Notes under the pieces: model-generated
The model's database searches: none
Seen by the model: only the letters and a program-made list of their open reading frames with translations
Told to the model about the DNA's origin: nothing
Shown: positions 27,341 through 35,728 of the stretch, piece after piece
Layout: every line of letters begins with the position of its first letter
Numbering within the stretch: the stretch's first letter is position 1
Program-made: the position numbers and the translations under genes
Source of the DNA: Malassezia japonica
Lineage: Eukaryota; Basidiomycota; Malasseziomycetes; Malasseziales; Malasseziaceae
Assembly: GCF_029542785.1 (NCBI RefSeq)
Contig: NC_083370.1
Coordinates: 868,001 to 932,000, forward strand
Reading direction: 5' to 3'
DNA: 64,000 nt

Positions 27341-29146
27341 TTACAACCCATCGAGCAGCTTCCAGAGTGCGTCGGGATCCTTGTAGTCGTGGTGCACGAC
27401 GGTCACCAGCCAGCGCGTGTCGTGAATCGAGCGCAGGAGCTTGCGGGTGGCGGAGCGCGCAGGGAACAGCAGCTCCCACTCGCTCCAGATCGCAAACGCC
27501 TCTTCACACCACGCACGGAACGACTGCTCTTCGATGATGGTCGACTGCGCGACTTCCTTGCCCGGGAACACGCCCCAGGTCACGGCGTTCAGACCATTCG
27601 CTTCGACGTTCGTCTCAAACGTCTCGGGATCGCACGTGCCGGCAAAGTAGGTCACCGGCGTGGTGCTCGCGTCGATGGCCTTGACCAGCGCCTCCTTCTC
27701 GGCGTCGGTCACAAAGAGCTCGACAAAGGACTTTTGGAAGATGAAGCCGTTGCTCGGCCCGAAGCCAAAGGTGGGGTCGCCGCTGTCGATGCCGTCGACA
27801 GCGGGCTGCGAGCCGACCGTCCACCAGCTCTTGCCGCCTTCGCTCTTGGGCTGGTTAAGGCGCAAAAGCGTCGGAAGGAGCTGCACCGTCTCGTCCCACA
27901 CCGGAATATCGCACCACGGGATGCACGAGAGCTTGCCAGAGACGTACGCGGTAAAGAGCTTCGCAATGTCGTCTTCGTCGACGGGCGCGCCCCAGAGACG
28001 CGTCGCTTCTTCCGGGGGGACCTTGAGGCTGGCGCCGTAGCCATCGAGCTCACCAAACGCAGGACTACGCGCGTCACCGTAACGACCATTGGGGAACTCG
28101 TCCCAGGTCTCCCAGCCAGACACCGTCGGCCAGTTGCTCGTCGGCGACTTGGGGGCGACCGGGGGCGCGGCGTCCGGCGCTTGGAGCGCATTCACGACGC
28201 GGGTCACGCTCTTTTCGAGGTTCAGCGTGTAGATGTGAAATGCGCGGATATCCGTCTCCTTCTTGATCTTGGCGATGGTCTGCTCGGCAAACTGCACGCC
28301 AAAATCTTTCACTTTGGCGTCGTCCATCCGGACTCCCTCGAGCGCCTGGATCAGGTCCGGGGGCGTGGTGACATGACAGAGATTCGTCATGCGCCGGAAG
28401 CTGCTGTAGTTTTGGATCGGCATAATGCCGGGAATAATGGGAATCGTGATGCCGCGCTTGCGGCACAGCTGGACCCATCGCACAAAGAGGTCGACATCGT
28501 AAAAGAACTGCGTCACGACAAACTGCGCGCCCGCTTCCTGTTTCTGCTTCAAAAAGTCGAGATCGCGGTAGATGTCGCACTGCGTCTCCTCGGTAAAGCC
28601 TTCGGGGTAGCTCGCGACACCGATACAGAAATAGTCGCCGTGCTGCGCACGAATATAGCGCACGAGGTCGATCGCGTGCTGGAATCGCGTATCGGACGCG
28701 ATCCAGTACTCCTCGCCACGAGGAGGATCACCACGGAGGGCAAGGATGTTGCGGATCCCGGCACGTTTCGCCTGCGCGAGCGTAGCATCGAGGATCGTGC
28801 GCTCGACATTGGTGCATGTCAGATGCAGACACACGTCGCATCCGTTCGTGCCGGGCGGCGCAGCATCCGCCTCTTCGGTATCCCACGGCACGACGGGGTC
28901 GAGGATGCCTTTCTGCACGCGCACCGCAAGCTCCAGCGAGCTGTTGCGTGTCGACCCGCTGGCGCCCCATGTCACATGCACCCAGCCGGGGCGCAGATTG
29001 CCCGCCATGCGGTGGATACGCGCAAAGAGGTTGGCAAGACCCTCGACCGTCTTGGGGGGGAAGAACTCGAGCGACCACACATACGCATCGCCGCCCTCGG
29101 CGAGCTTCTCGTCGATACGCGACGCCTCGCGCCGCTGGACGCTCAT
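27341..29146 (-). CDS. MET13: Methylenetetrahydrofolate reductase
   Basis: 601 aa from ATG 29144-29146. MTHFR reduces 5,10-methylene-THF to 5-methyl-THF, the methyl donor for methionine. The N-terminal catalytic TIM barrel is plain: SLEFFPPKT, HVTWGASGST, LHLTCTNV, NILALRGDPPRGE, FCIGVASYPEGF, QFVVTQFFYDVD, PIIPGIMPI; the C-terminal eukaryotic regulatory half includes WGVFPGKEV and WCEEAFAIWSEWE. A more upstream in-frame ATG at 29192-29194 would add 16 residues and bring the start within 3 bp of the TSR4 stop; the downstream ATG fits homologues better. Convergent with the PLD gene, 62 bp between stops. Confidence 0.95.
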   Translation of the reverse strand: MSVQRREASRIDEKLAEGGDAYVWSLEFFPPKTVEGLANLFARIHRMAGNLRPGWVHVTWGASGSTRNSSLELAVRVQKGILDPVVPWDTEEADAAPPGTNGCDVCLHLTCTNVERTILDATLAQAKRAGIRNILALRGDPPRGEEYWIASDTRFQHAIDLVRYIRAQHGDYFCIGVASYPEGFTEETQCDIYRDLDFLKQKQEAGAQFVVTQFFYDVDLFVRWVQLCRKRGITIPIIPGIMPIQNYSSFRRMTNLCHVTTPPDLIQALEGVRMDDAKVKDFGVQFAEQTIAKIKKETDIRAFHIYTLNLEKSVTRVVNALQAPDAAPPVAPKSPTSNWPTVSGWETWDEFPNGRYGDARSPAFGELDGYGASLKVPPEEATRLWGAPVDEDDIAKLFTAYVSGKLSCIPWCDIPVWDETVQLLPTLLRLNQPKSEGGKSWWTVGSQPAVDGIDSGDPTFGFGPSNGFIFQKSFVELFVTDAEKEALVKAIDASTTPVTYFAGTCDPETFETNVEANGLNAVTWGVFPGKEVAQSTIIEEQSFRAWCEEAFAIWSEWELLFPARSATRKLLRSIHDTRWLVTVVHHDYKDPDALWKLLDGL

Positions 29147-29197
29147 CGCGGTCGGTTGGGGATGTGGAGGACGGAGTAATTCGCTACTGTACATTGG

Positions 29198-30707
29198 CTA
29201 CAATTCGCCCTCAAACTGGACGCCGGCCCACTCTTCGGCCCAGCCCTCGGCGGGGCTAGGTGTGCAGTCCTTGCTGCAGACAAACACGAACACGGTGCTC
29301 CAGACAATGCCAGTAGGCATCTGCGAGGCATCCGCGTCCATCGGCAGGCCGAGCGTTGAGGCAATCTCGGCGCGGCGCTGCGCCTCGCTGTCGCCGCCGG
29401 CGCGCTCGCCGAGGCCTTCGAGGCGGTCGGCACGGAGGAGGTTGGCAAGGTTCGGCATGAGCTGCACCTCGAATACACGCGGCGCTCCGCACTTTTCGCA
29501 TGGGGGAACGCTCTGGGCCGTGTACTGGCCGTTGGGCCACAGCTTCTTGTACACCGAGCCGGCACCGGAGAAAGGCAACGGCGCGCCGTCGTACTCGTAT
29601 CGTACGACTTGCCGCGCCTCTGAGCCGAGGCGTGCGGTGAAGCGCTCAAAGATAGTGTCCATACCTTCGACGGTCATTTGCTCGTACTCCTCCTCGTCGC
29701 CTTCGTCCATGTCCGCACCGGTCTCTTGGGCACGTGCGAGCGTCGCCTTGGACGGCTGCTCGGCGGCCTCGACGTTGCGCGCCGGCTCGGGGATCGTGTT
29801 CAGGTATAATGCGGGGGTATAGCGGGCAGCCGTGCGCGCCCAGTCCTTGTCGGCGCCGAGCTGCGCACGCTGCTCCTCTAGCGAGGCTTTGATGGCCAGC
29901 TCTTCCGCCAGGCGTTCGTCTTCGTCATAGTCGTCTTCGTCGTCGTCTTCGTCGTTCTCTTGGACCTCCTCTTTCTGCTCTTCCTTTTGGGGCGCAGGCG
30001 CGTCTGCCGGCTTGGCGTCAAAGAGTGAGCCGCTGCCAAAGAGCGACGGCGTCGTACCCTTGCCCGACATCGAGAAAGGGTTGGAGGAGAGCTCGCGGCG
30101 TGCGCGCTCCGCGTCGGCGTCGGCCTCCTTCTTCTTTTGCTCGGCGATGCGCGCCTCGCGCGCCTCGCGGCGCTGGCGCTGCTTTTCGAGCTTCGCCGCC
30201 CAGCGATCATTGTGCTTGAGCATACGGACTACGCGCACACTGTCGTTAGCATGTTCTTGAAAAGAGGGTGCAAATCAGATAGAAATAAAATAGTCAAAGT
30301 TGGCTTTTGTTTCATGCGACGCACGCGCCTCAAGTGAAGAAATTGCCACTCATCCTTATGCACCCGGTGTGTACTTACCTTCCTTGGGCCTTGCGCTGGC
30401 ACGCGGCATGTGCACATCCCCACACGAGCAGGTTGCGGTCGTACGGCGAGTCCTCGAGCGGCGCAAAGATTTGCACCAGGAGCTGCATCGGCTGCTTGCA
30501 TGCCGCGCACTCGACCAGCGACGCCGGGGGAACATTCTCTGCACGCAGCGGCAGCCACGCAGGGCGCCCGCCGATGCGCGACACCAACGGGTTCTCTTCG
30601 TCTTCCGCCTCTAGTGGTCCGTCCGCGAGGCCGAGGTGCACGTTCGATACCTCGAGCTCGTCGTCCGTACCGTAATCCGACTCGTCATCGCATCGCGGCG
30701 CTGCCAT
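29198..30707 (-). CDS. TSR4: Tsr4/PDCD2-family ribosomal protein uS5 chaperone
   Basis: Predicted 456 aa from complement(join(29198..30239, 30379..30707)). N-terminal motifs VHLGLADGPL, NPLVSRIGGRPAWL, CAACKQPMQLLVQIFAPLED and RNLLVWGCAHAACQ are those of PDCD2/Tsr4, which captures nascent Rps2 for 40S assembly. The C-terminal part has the PDCD2 domain CEKCGAPRVFEVQLMPNL ... VFVCSKDC. An acidic low-complexity stretch lies between. The 139-nt intron (GTAAGT donor, GCTAAC branch) is the only conventional-length one I see. A CTAATACAG acceptor just before ATG 30707 suggests a further intron in the 5' leader; ATG 30743 is an alternative start. Confidence 0.88.
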
Positions 30708-31005
30708 ATCTGTATTAGCATGTTCGCAAAAAAGGGCAGGCATTGCTCAGGTTGGTAGCCAGGTTGGAAGCATCGGCCGCGCACGCCGGAGCGTAGCGCT
30801 CTGGGCGCGACGCTAATGCGTCGCCTCCCAGTCCTCATACTCGTCATCTAATGTTTCTTCATCCTTGCGGCCTGCCCACGCGTACGTACCGTCGTGTGCG
30901 CAGGAAAGAAGACCCGCCGAAAAAAAAGTGTGTAATTCCCTGTCGTGGAATTAGGCTGTCGGCGAAAGGGAGTGGCCGGCGCTTTCGCCACACACACCCC
31001 ACGCC
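30708..31005. other. Divergent TSR4/GRX5 spacer with a short acidic open frame
   Basis: 298 bp between the two starts. On the minus strand a stretch reading [18 protein letters not shown] and stop (about 30814-30870) looks like the acidic tail of a protein, but the frame has no ATG and reaches a stop at about 30958, so it is either chance or untranslated leader of TSR4. A probable intron end (GCTAATACAG) lies at 30710-30719. Confidence 0.3.
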
Positions 31006-31518
31006 ATGTTTGTTCGTCAGGCCGCCTCGACTTTCCTGGTACGTTTCGCGACTAACTCAGCGGCCATCGCTCGCCGTTCCCCGTGTTGCCGCGCACTCGG
31101 CCATTACGCCGTCGCTCGTGCGCCTGCTCTCTACCCAGACCCGTACCAAGATCCAGAATGCGGTCAAGGAAGACCCGCTGGTGGTCTTCATGAAGGGCTC
31201 TCCCGAGATGCCGCAATGCGGTTTCTCGCGCGCTGTGCTCCAGATCCTGCAGGTGCAGGGCGTCAAGCCCGACCTTGTGGCGACGTACAACTGCCTCGAG
31301 GACCAGGAACTGCGCGATGGTATCAAGGAGTTTAGCGACTGGCCTACCATTCCCCAGGTCTACATCAACGGCGAGTTTGTCGGTGGCTGCGATATCATGC
31401 TGAACAGTACGTGTGTTCACTAACCCCAGTGCACCAGACCGGCGAGCTCGAGTCGATGCTCCAAAAGGCCGGCCTCTTGATTGACGCTGCCGGCGAGGAC
31501 AAGCCCAAGGCCGAGTAG
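31006..31518 (+). CDS. GRX5: Grx5, mitochondrial monothiol glutaredoxin for Fe-S cluster transfer
   Basis: Predicted 155 aa from join(31006..31038, 31061..31406, 31430..31518). The N-terminal 45 residues ([18 protein letters not shown]...) are basic and hydroxylated without acid residues, a mitochondrial presequence. The glutaredoxin fold follows: [23 protein letters not shown] with the CGFS active site, [20 protein letters not shown]. Grx5 passes 2Fe-2S clusters from Isu1 to targets. Introns are 22 and 23 nt; the second splices ML-N to [11 protein letters not shown], restoring the last helix. Convergent with the bZIP gene, 69 bp apart. Confidence 0.94.
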
Positions 31519-31587
31519 ACATAGCGGATAGGCTTAGCCAATCGCACGGCACGATTATGGAAGCAGTCACTTCTTCACTCTACGAGC

Positions 31588-32751
31588 TTACATGGGCACG
31601 TTCATCATCCATGCGCGGTCGCGCTCCTTCTCGGCAGCCTCGCACCGCTTCTTCCATGCAGACGCCTCCTTCCGCAGCTCCTCAATCGTGTCGTGCAGAC
31701 GCTTGAGCTCCTCCGCCTTGCGGTGGCGCGAGCGACGCGCAGCCAGCGTGTTGCTCAGACGCTTGAGCGAACGAGCATCCAGGTCCTGGCTACCCTCCAT
31801 ACCAAGGTTGGGCGAGTCACTCACGTCGCACGGCGGCGAGCCCTCCGACGCGCGGCTTCCCGAGTCGCGGCGCGACGTCGCAGACTCCGTGTGGTAGGTC
31901 CGCGGCTGGATCGGCGCGTTAATCGGAAGCAGCTCGTCGGCGTCACGACGACGACGGCGCGTGCCTTGACCACCCGCGACGCTCGGCGTCGAGGCCGAAA
32001 GCGTCGCCGGGGTACACGCCGCCTCTTGGGGCGACGAGTGAATCTCGGGCAGCGACGCGGTCATGACCTGCTGGGGTGAAGCCGAAGGCGGCGTGTTGAG
32101 CGTGTTCAATAGGTTCAACACAGCAGCGCTCTGCGGCTTGTTCTCCAGCGAGGACTTGGCCCAAGGCTCGTCCTCCTTCGGGAAGAGAGTGAAGTCGCCC
32201 ATGCCGCTGGGGAACGACATGCCGACATGCTCGGACTCGTTGCACGAGCGCTTGCGCGGAGGCGCAGCCGTCTCCTGCGCGTTCTCCGCGTTAAAGAGCG
32301 CGCCAGTCAAAGGCGAAAAGAGCGTCGAGTGCACCGAGTCCGTGGGGGTGACCAGCTGCGGCGACTGCTCCGAGAGGCTGCCACTGTTTAGGACAGCCTC
32401 GCTTCCATGCACCGACGAGCAAAGCTCGTGGTTGGGGTCAAAGTCGAGCGACAGGAGCGAGTCCGACATACCAGTGGGGGACGTGTCGCTCCAGTTCGAC
32501 TCAATGTTCTCGCAGCCGTTGAGGTGCGGAAGGGGAAGCAGCGAGAGGGAGAGGCTCGTTGAGAGTTCCGTCTCCTCCCTCTTCAGACCAAGGGTCTCAG
32601 GGGGCATAGCAAGATCCATGTCCCAGTGGTTCATTTGAGTAGACATCCGATTAAGCGGGCGGATAGAAGATGCAGGATACGCAAGAAAACCTCCTGGCTC
32701 GGTGGGCTCAGTAGGCGGAGTAGCGTGTTGTTTAGGTTGGCAGTAGTTCAT
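31588..32751 (-). CDS. GCN4/CPC1-type bZIP transcription factor (amino-acid starvation response)
   Basis: 387 aa, single exon. The C-terminal basic region SLKRLSNTLAARRSRHRKAEELKRL has the N-x7-R signature and the NTxAARRSRxRK form particular to Gcn4/CPC-1; a short, leucine-poor coiled coil follows to the C-terminus. Upstream lies a conserved block DADELLPINAPIQPRTYHTESATSRR seen in basidiomycete relatives, and acidic/hydrophobic patches (SLLSLDFDPN, FTLFPKEDEPW) that fit activation domains. Its leader carries three upstream ORFs, the last one overlapping the start, the arrangement expected for translational control through eIF2-alpha phosphorylation. The symbol would be GCN4 or CPC1; orthology is likely, not proven. 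Confidence 0.88.
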   Translation of the reverse strand: MNYCQPKQHATPPTEPTEPGGFLAYPASSIRPLNRMSTQMNHWDMDLAMPPETLGLKREETELSTSLSLSLLPLPHLNGCENIESNWSDTSPTGMSDSLLSLDFDPNHELCSSVHGSEAVLNSGSLSEQSPQLVTPTDSVHSTLFSPLTGALFNAENAQETAAPPRKRSCNESEHVGMSFPSGMGDFTLFPKEDEPWAKSSLENKPQSAAVLNLLNTLNTPPSASPQQVMTASLPEIHSSPQEAACTPATLSASTPSVAGGQGTRRRRRDADELLPINAPIQPRTYHTESATSRRDSGSRASEGSPPCDVSDSPNLGMEGSQDLDARSLKRLSNTLAARRSRHRKAEELKRLHDTIEELRKEASAWKKRCEAAEKERDRAWMMNVPM

Positions 32752-32803
32752 AAGCTCCAGAGAAAGGCTCCGAAGCGTCCAAAAAGCGTGTGGGCAACAT
32801 CAT
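32732..32803 (-). promoter_or_regulatory. uORF3 of the bZIP gene, overlapping the main start codon
   Basis: Starts with two consecutive ATG codons (32803-32798) and encodes 23 residues before TAA at 32732-32734. It passes over the main ATG (32749-32751) in another frame, so ribosomes that initiate here cannot start the bZIP protein. Confidence 0.7.
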
Positions 32804-32833
32804 GATGATAGTGGCTACAGCTGCAATAGCTGA

Positions 32834-32860
32834 TCAGGTTCCAATTGGTGGAAGGCGCAT
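32834..32860 (-). promoter_or_regulatory. uORF2 of the bZIP gene (8 codons plus stop)
   Basis: Reads MRLPPIGT then TGA. It lies 30 nt before uORF3 and about 80 nt before the main start. Confidence 0.65.
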
Positions 32861-32918
32861 GTTAGGATAAGAAAGACAGGCGCTGTCTTGCACAAAATTT
32901 ACGTTCAATCAATAATCT

Positions 32919-32930
32919 TTAAAGGGTCAT
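32919..32930 (-). promoter_or_regulatory. uORF1 of the bZIP gene (3 codons plus stop)
   Basis: Reads Met-Thr-Leu then TAA. It is the first ATG after the TATA element and is very short, like the first uORF of yeast GCN4 and of mammalian ATF4, which permit reinitiation. Confidence 0.65.
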
Positions 32931-32980
32931 GTTGAGCAATTTGTGCAGAGGTGAGGAAGAGAAGAAGGACTGGCAAGGGC

Positions 32981-32986
32981 TATATA
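32981..32986 (-). promoter_or_regulatory. TATA box of the bZIP gene
   Basis: TATATA, 51 bp upstream of uORF1 and 230 bp upstream of the main ATG. The rest of the spacer up to the WDR26-type stop at 33240 contains ATTGG at 33120 region but no other clear element. Confidence 0.55.
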
Positions 32987-33239
32987 GTGTTCGTTTGCGC
33001 CCACGCCTATGTGCCAAGGCGCATGACCGGCACTTGCCGGGCACGCAGCCTTCTTACAGGCCCAATGCGCTGCGAAGTGATCAAATGGCTTAATTCCGGC
33101 ATCCATTTTTTCCCGACAGCCAATCACAAAGAGTGATAAGAAGGTATGACTCGACTGCAGAATTAACCTCGAGTTTTTCCCCGCGCGAGAAACAGGCAGC
33201 TGCACACATTGATTGGCGAAGATTATGCACAACCACGCA

Positions 33240-35603
33240 TTACCAAGGCAGGAGATGAGGCCGTGAGGGAGCCGCACTGGTGTGCGAAGCGGCGGGCGGC
33301 GCGGCGCGCTCCGGAGTGGCTAGCGCACGGATACGCCCTGAGAAAGCGGGGGCGGCCGGCGTGGCTTCGCGTCCATTGCGTCGGTGCCCCGGACGTGCTA
33401 AGTCAGGCACCACGTCGTCGGGGCTCGCTTCGGGCGCCTCTTCATCTTCCATTGGCTCGTCTTTGGTTTCAGTAGGACGCTGCCAATCAAGGTGCGCAAA
33501 AGTGCCCGTGCGGCTCGTAGCTTGTACAGGATCGTCTTTGGTCATGCGCTGAATCGGCTCTTTTTCCAGTAGCGTCGGCTGCCAGATGCGGACGAGACCG
33601 TCGTCGCCGCCCGAGGCCATCATGTGCGCGTGGCGGGGGCGCCACGCGACGTCGTTCACGGCGCCGTGGCTATGCGCGCAGCTGTTCTCGAGCAGACGCC
33701 CCGAGGCACGGTGCCACACATAGATCCGGGCGTCCTCGGAGCCGCTCGCGACAAACGGCGCACTGATGCCACCGGCCAGGTCCTCGCCGGCGCCGCCAAA
33801 CGTCGCACGGATCACAAACTCGGACGCGCGGTGGCCGTGGTAGTGCTGCAGCAGGTTCTGCGTAGAGAGCTCGAGCAGCACAATATCGTCGGCGATGCCA
33901 CTCAGAAGCGCAAAGCGCGAATCACTCGAAATGGCGACGCTGTTGAGCATGTCGCGCACATAGAGCGAGCAGATCTCCGCGTGCGCGTGCAGGTCGTAGA
34001 TCAGAATACGCGCATGGTCGCCAGGACGGCGCTCGCGCGAACTCTGGGCAGCAGGCACTTCCTCGGTCGGTTCCTCGATCGCCTCGCGCGGCTCGTCGGA
34101 CGGGGGGCGGGGGGCGCGGCGGGAGTGAGGCGCATCCTCGCCAGAAATCGAGGGGGGGACCGACAAGAGGTCAAAGTTGGTCGGCCCGCGGCCCGTGACG
34201 CTTGTATAGTGTCGGATATCATAGGGGATAAAGGCGCCGCCTGTCAGCGACAGGGGGAGGAGCGTCGTGGTGGACGAGTCGTGCGTGAGCCCTTGATGGC
34301 GCGTGCGTCCTTCGCGCAGCGGCATCTCGGGGCGCACGGACGACTTGGACGGCGGCGGGGACCATCCCAACGCGACCATGTAGCGACCGTCCGGCGAGAC
34401 GTCGAGCGCCGTCACGCGGAATGGGCCCATATCGTAGCGCGACAGCACCTTTCCGTCTTCGCCCCAAAAGAGAATCGCGCGATCCATCGCGCCGCTCACA
34501 AACACGGGCGGCTGCCCTTGGGGGCACGTCAGCGTCTCGATGGGCGGCAGCCAGCGTGCTGAAGACACGGTGTGCTCGTGCTCGACGTAGGTCGCGCCTT
34601 GCGTCGTCGCGAGGTCCCACACCGTGATCTCCTCTTCGCTTGCGACCAGGAGCTTGGTATCGTCGGGCGAAAAGTCGAGGCTGGATACAGGGTCGCGGTG
34701 CCCAAAGCGGCCGACCATGCAAAAGCCGTCGTCAATGTCCCATAGTGTCACCACGCAGTCGCGGCCGGCGGTCGCAAGCAGCTTGCCCGCGTGCGAGAAA
34801 CGCACAATCCACACCTCGTCGGTGTGTCCTCGGAGTGTATGCGTGAGCTGGCGGGGAAACGTGTCGGGGCTCGCGGTAAAGTCGGTCAGCAGACTAGGGC
34901 GCCCTTCTCCTTGCACATCTGCGGTATAGTAGGGATCTTGGACGCGCTGAAACGCGGCGGCCTGCTCGAGCAGGTGCAAGAGACGCCCGCTGGGCAGCAT
35001 CGACTCGGTGTCCACCACGCTCTCGATGCGGTCCATCAGGCGGCGGCGCGATGTGCCGTGCGCGCCGTCCCAGTTCGCACGCTCATACAACTCCGCCTGG
35101 CTTTCACAGAGCACGAGCGCGCTGAGTATCTGCAGGCGCGTCGCCTGCGGCGCAAGCGGCGCGAGGCGCTCGCGCAGGATGCGCAGCGCGGGCGACACCT
35201 GCCTCGCCTCGAGCAGTTCGAGGTACTGCTGCTCGTACAGCTGGAACCGGACGTATGCCGCGCCTTGTGCACTCGCGCTCGACCCACTCGCGGCGTATGC
35301 GTCGCTAAAAGCGCCCGGCGGCGGTGCAGAGATCTGCACCGACTCATCGGACACCGCGCGCGCAAGCTCTGCTTCTGCAGTCTCCCAGCGCCCCTCGAGC
35401 ACTGCTGCACGAAACTCAGCTACGATGGGCGCTTCCAGGTTCACGCGCGACTCTTGCTGCAGCGTGCGAAAGCTCTCCTCTAGCCCGAGATCCTGCAGCG
35501 ACTGCTGGAGGACGCGGATCAGTTCCTGGCGGGAAAACGGCCCGCTTCCTTGAGCGGGCCTGCGCTCTATAGGAGCCACTGGGGCATGTCTAGACGTCGG
35601 CAT
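33240..35603 (-). CDS. GID7: WDR26/Gid7-like protein: LisH, CTLH and WD40 repeats
   Basis: 787 aa from ATG 35601-35603. Residues about 24-56 are a LisH motif (SRQELIRVLQQSLQDLGLEESFRTL), followed by CTLH (VAEFRAAVLEGRWETAEAELARAV) and a CRA-like helical region, then seven-bladed WD40 repeats beginning about residue 250 (LRGHTDEVWIVRFSHAGKLLATAGRDCVVTLWDI; DPVSSLDFSPDDTKLLVAS; GAVNDVAWRPRHAHMMASGGDDGLVRIW). A low-complexity insert interrupts the propeller around residues 430-510. Gid7 is the supramolecular-assembly subunit of the GID/CTLH ubiquitin ligase that degrades gluconeogenic enzymes in yeast. The upstream open frame lacks ATG. Confidence 0.88.
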   Translation of the reverse strand: MPTSRHAPVAPIERRPAQGSGPFSRQELIRVLQQSLQDLGLEESFRTLQQESRVNLEAPIVAEFRAAVLEGRWETAEAELARAVSDESVQISAPPPGAFSDAYAASGSSASAQGAAYVRFQLYEQQYLELLEARQVSPALRILRERLAPLAPQATRLQILSALVLCESQAELYERANWDGAHGTSRRRLMDRIESVVDTESMLPSGRLLHLLEQAAAFQRVQDPYYTADVQGEGRPSLLTDFTASPDTFPRQLTHTLRGHTDEVWIVRFSHAGKLLATAGRDCVVTLWDIDDGFCMVGRFGHRDPVSSLDFSPDDTKLLVASEEEITVWDLATTQGATYVEHEHTVSSARWLPPIETLTCPQGQPPVFVSGAMDRAILFWGEDGKVLSRYDMGPFRVTALDVSPDGRYMVALGWSPPPSKSSVRPEMPLREGRTRHQGLTHDSSTTTLLPLSLTGGAFIPYDIRHYTSVTGRGPTNFDLLSVPPSISGEDAPHSRRAPRPPSDEPREAIEEPTEEVPAAQSSRERRPGDHARILIYDLHAHAEICSLYVRDMLNSVAISSDSRFALLSGIADDIVLLELSTQNLLQHYHGHRASEFVIRATFGGAGEDLAGGISAPFVASGSEDARIYVWHRASGRLLENSCAHSHGAVNDVAWRPRHAHMMASGGDDGLVRIWQPTLLEKEPIQRMTKDDPVQATSRTGTFAHLDWQRPTETKDEPMEDEEAPEASPDDVVPDLARPGHRRNGREATPAAPAFSGRIRALATPERAAPPAASHTSAAPSRPHLLPW

Positions 35604-35728
35604 CGCGCAACCGCTAGCACACCTATCCAGTCCCGGGGAACGCACGGTCGTTGAGCGTACGCCAGCGCGGGGTCCACCCCTAGTATTAGTCAGCAGCGGG
35701 AGCTCGGTGGAGGCGAGCGTCTACGGTC

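Larger units (their letters stand above)
32752..33239. promoter_or_regulatory. Spacer between the WDR26-type gene and the bZIP gene: promoter and regulated leader
   Basis: 488 bp between two minus-strand genes. From right to left it holds the 3' flank of the WDR26-type gene, a TATA box at 32981-32986, and a leader of about 200 nt with three uORFs. It is clearly less GC-rich than the coding DNA. No further gene is seen. Confidence 0.6.

Noticed and set aside
31492..31953. Possible extra small genes in convergent or divergent spacers, such as frames of 60-150 codons at 1492..1953, 33209..33475 and 45479..46024
   Set aside because: All overlap real genes in another frame or have random composition.
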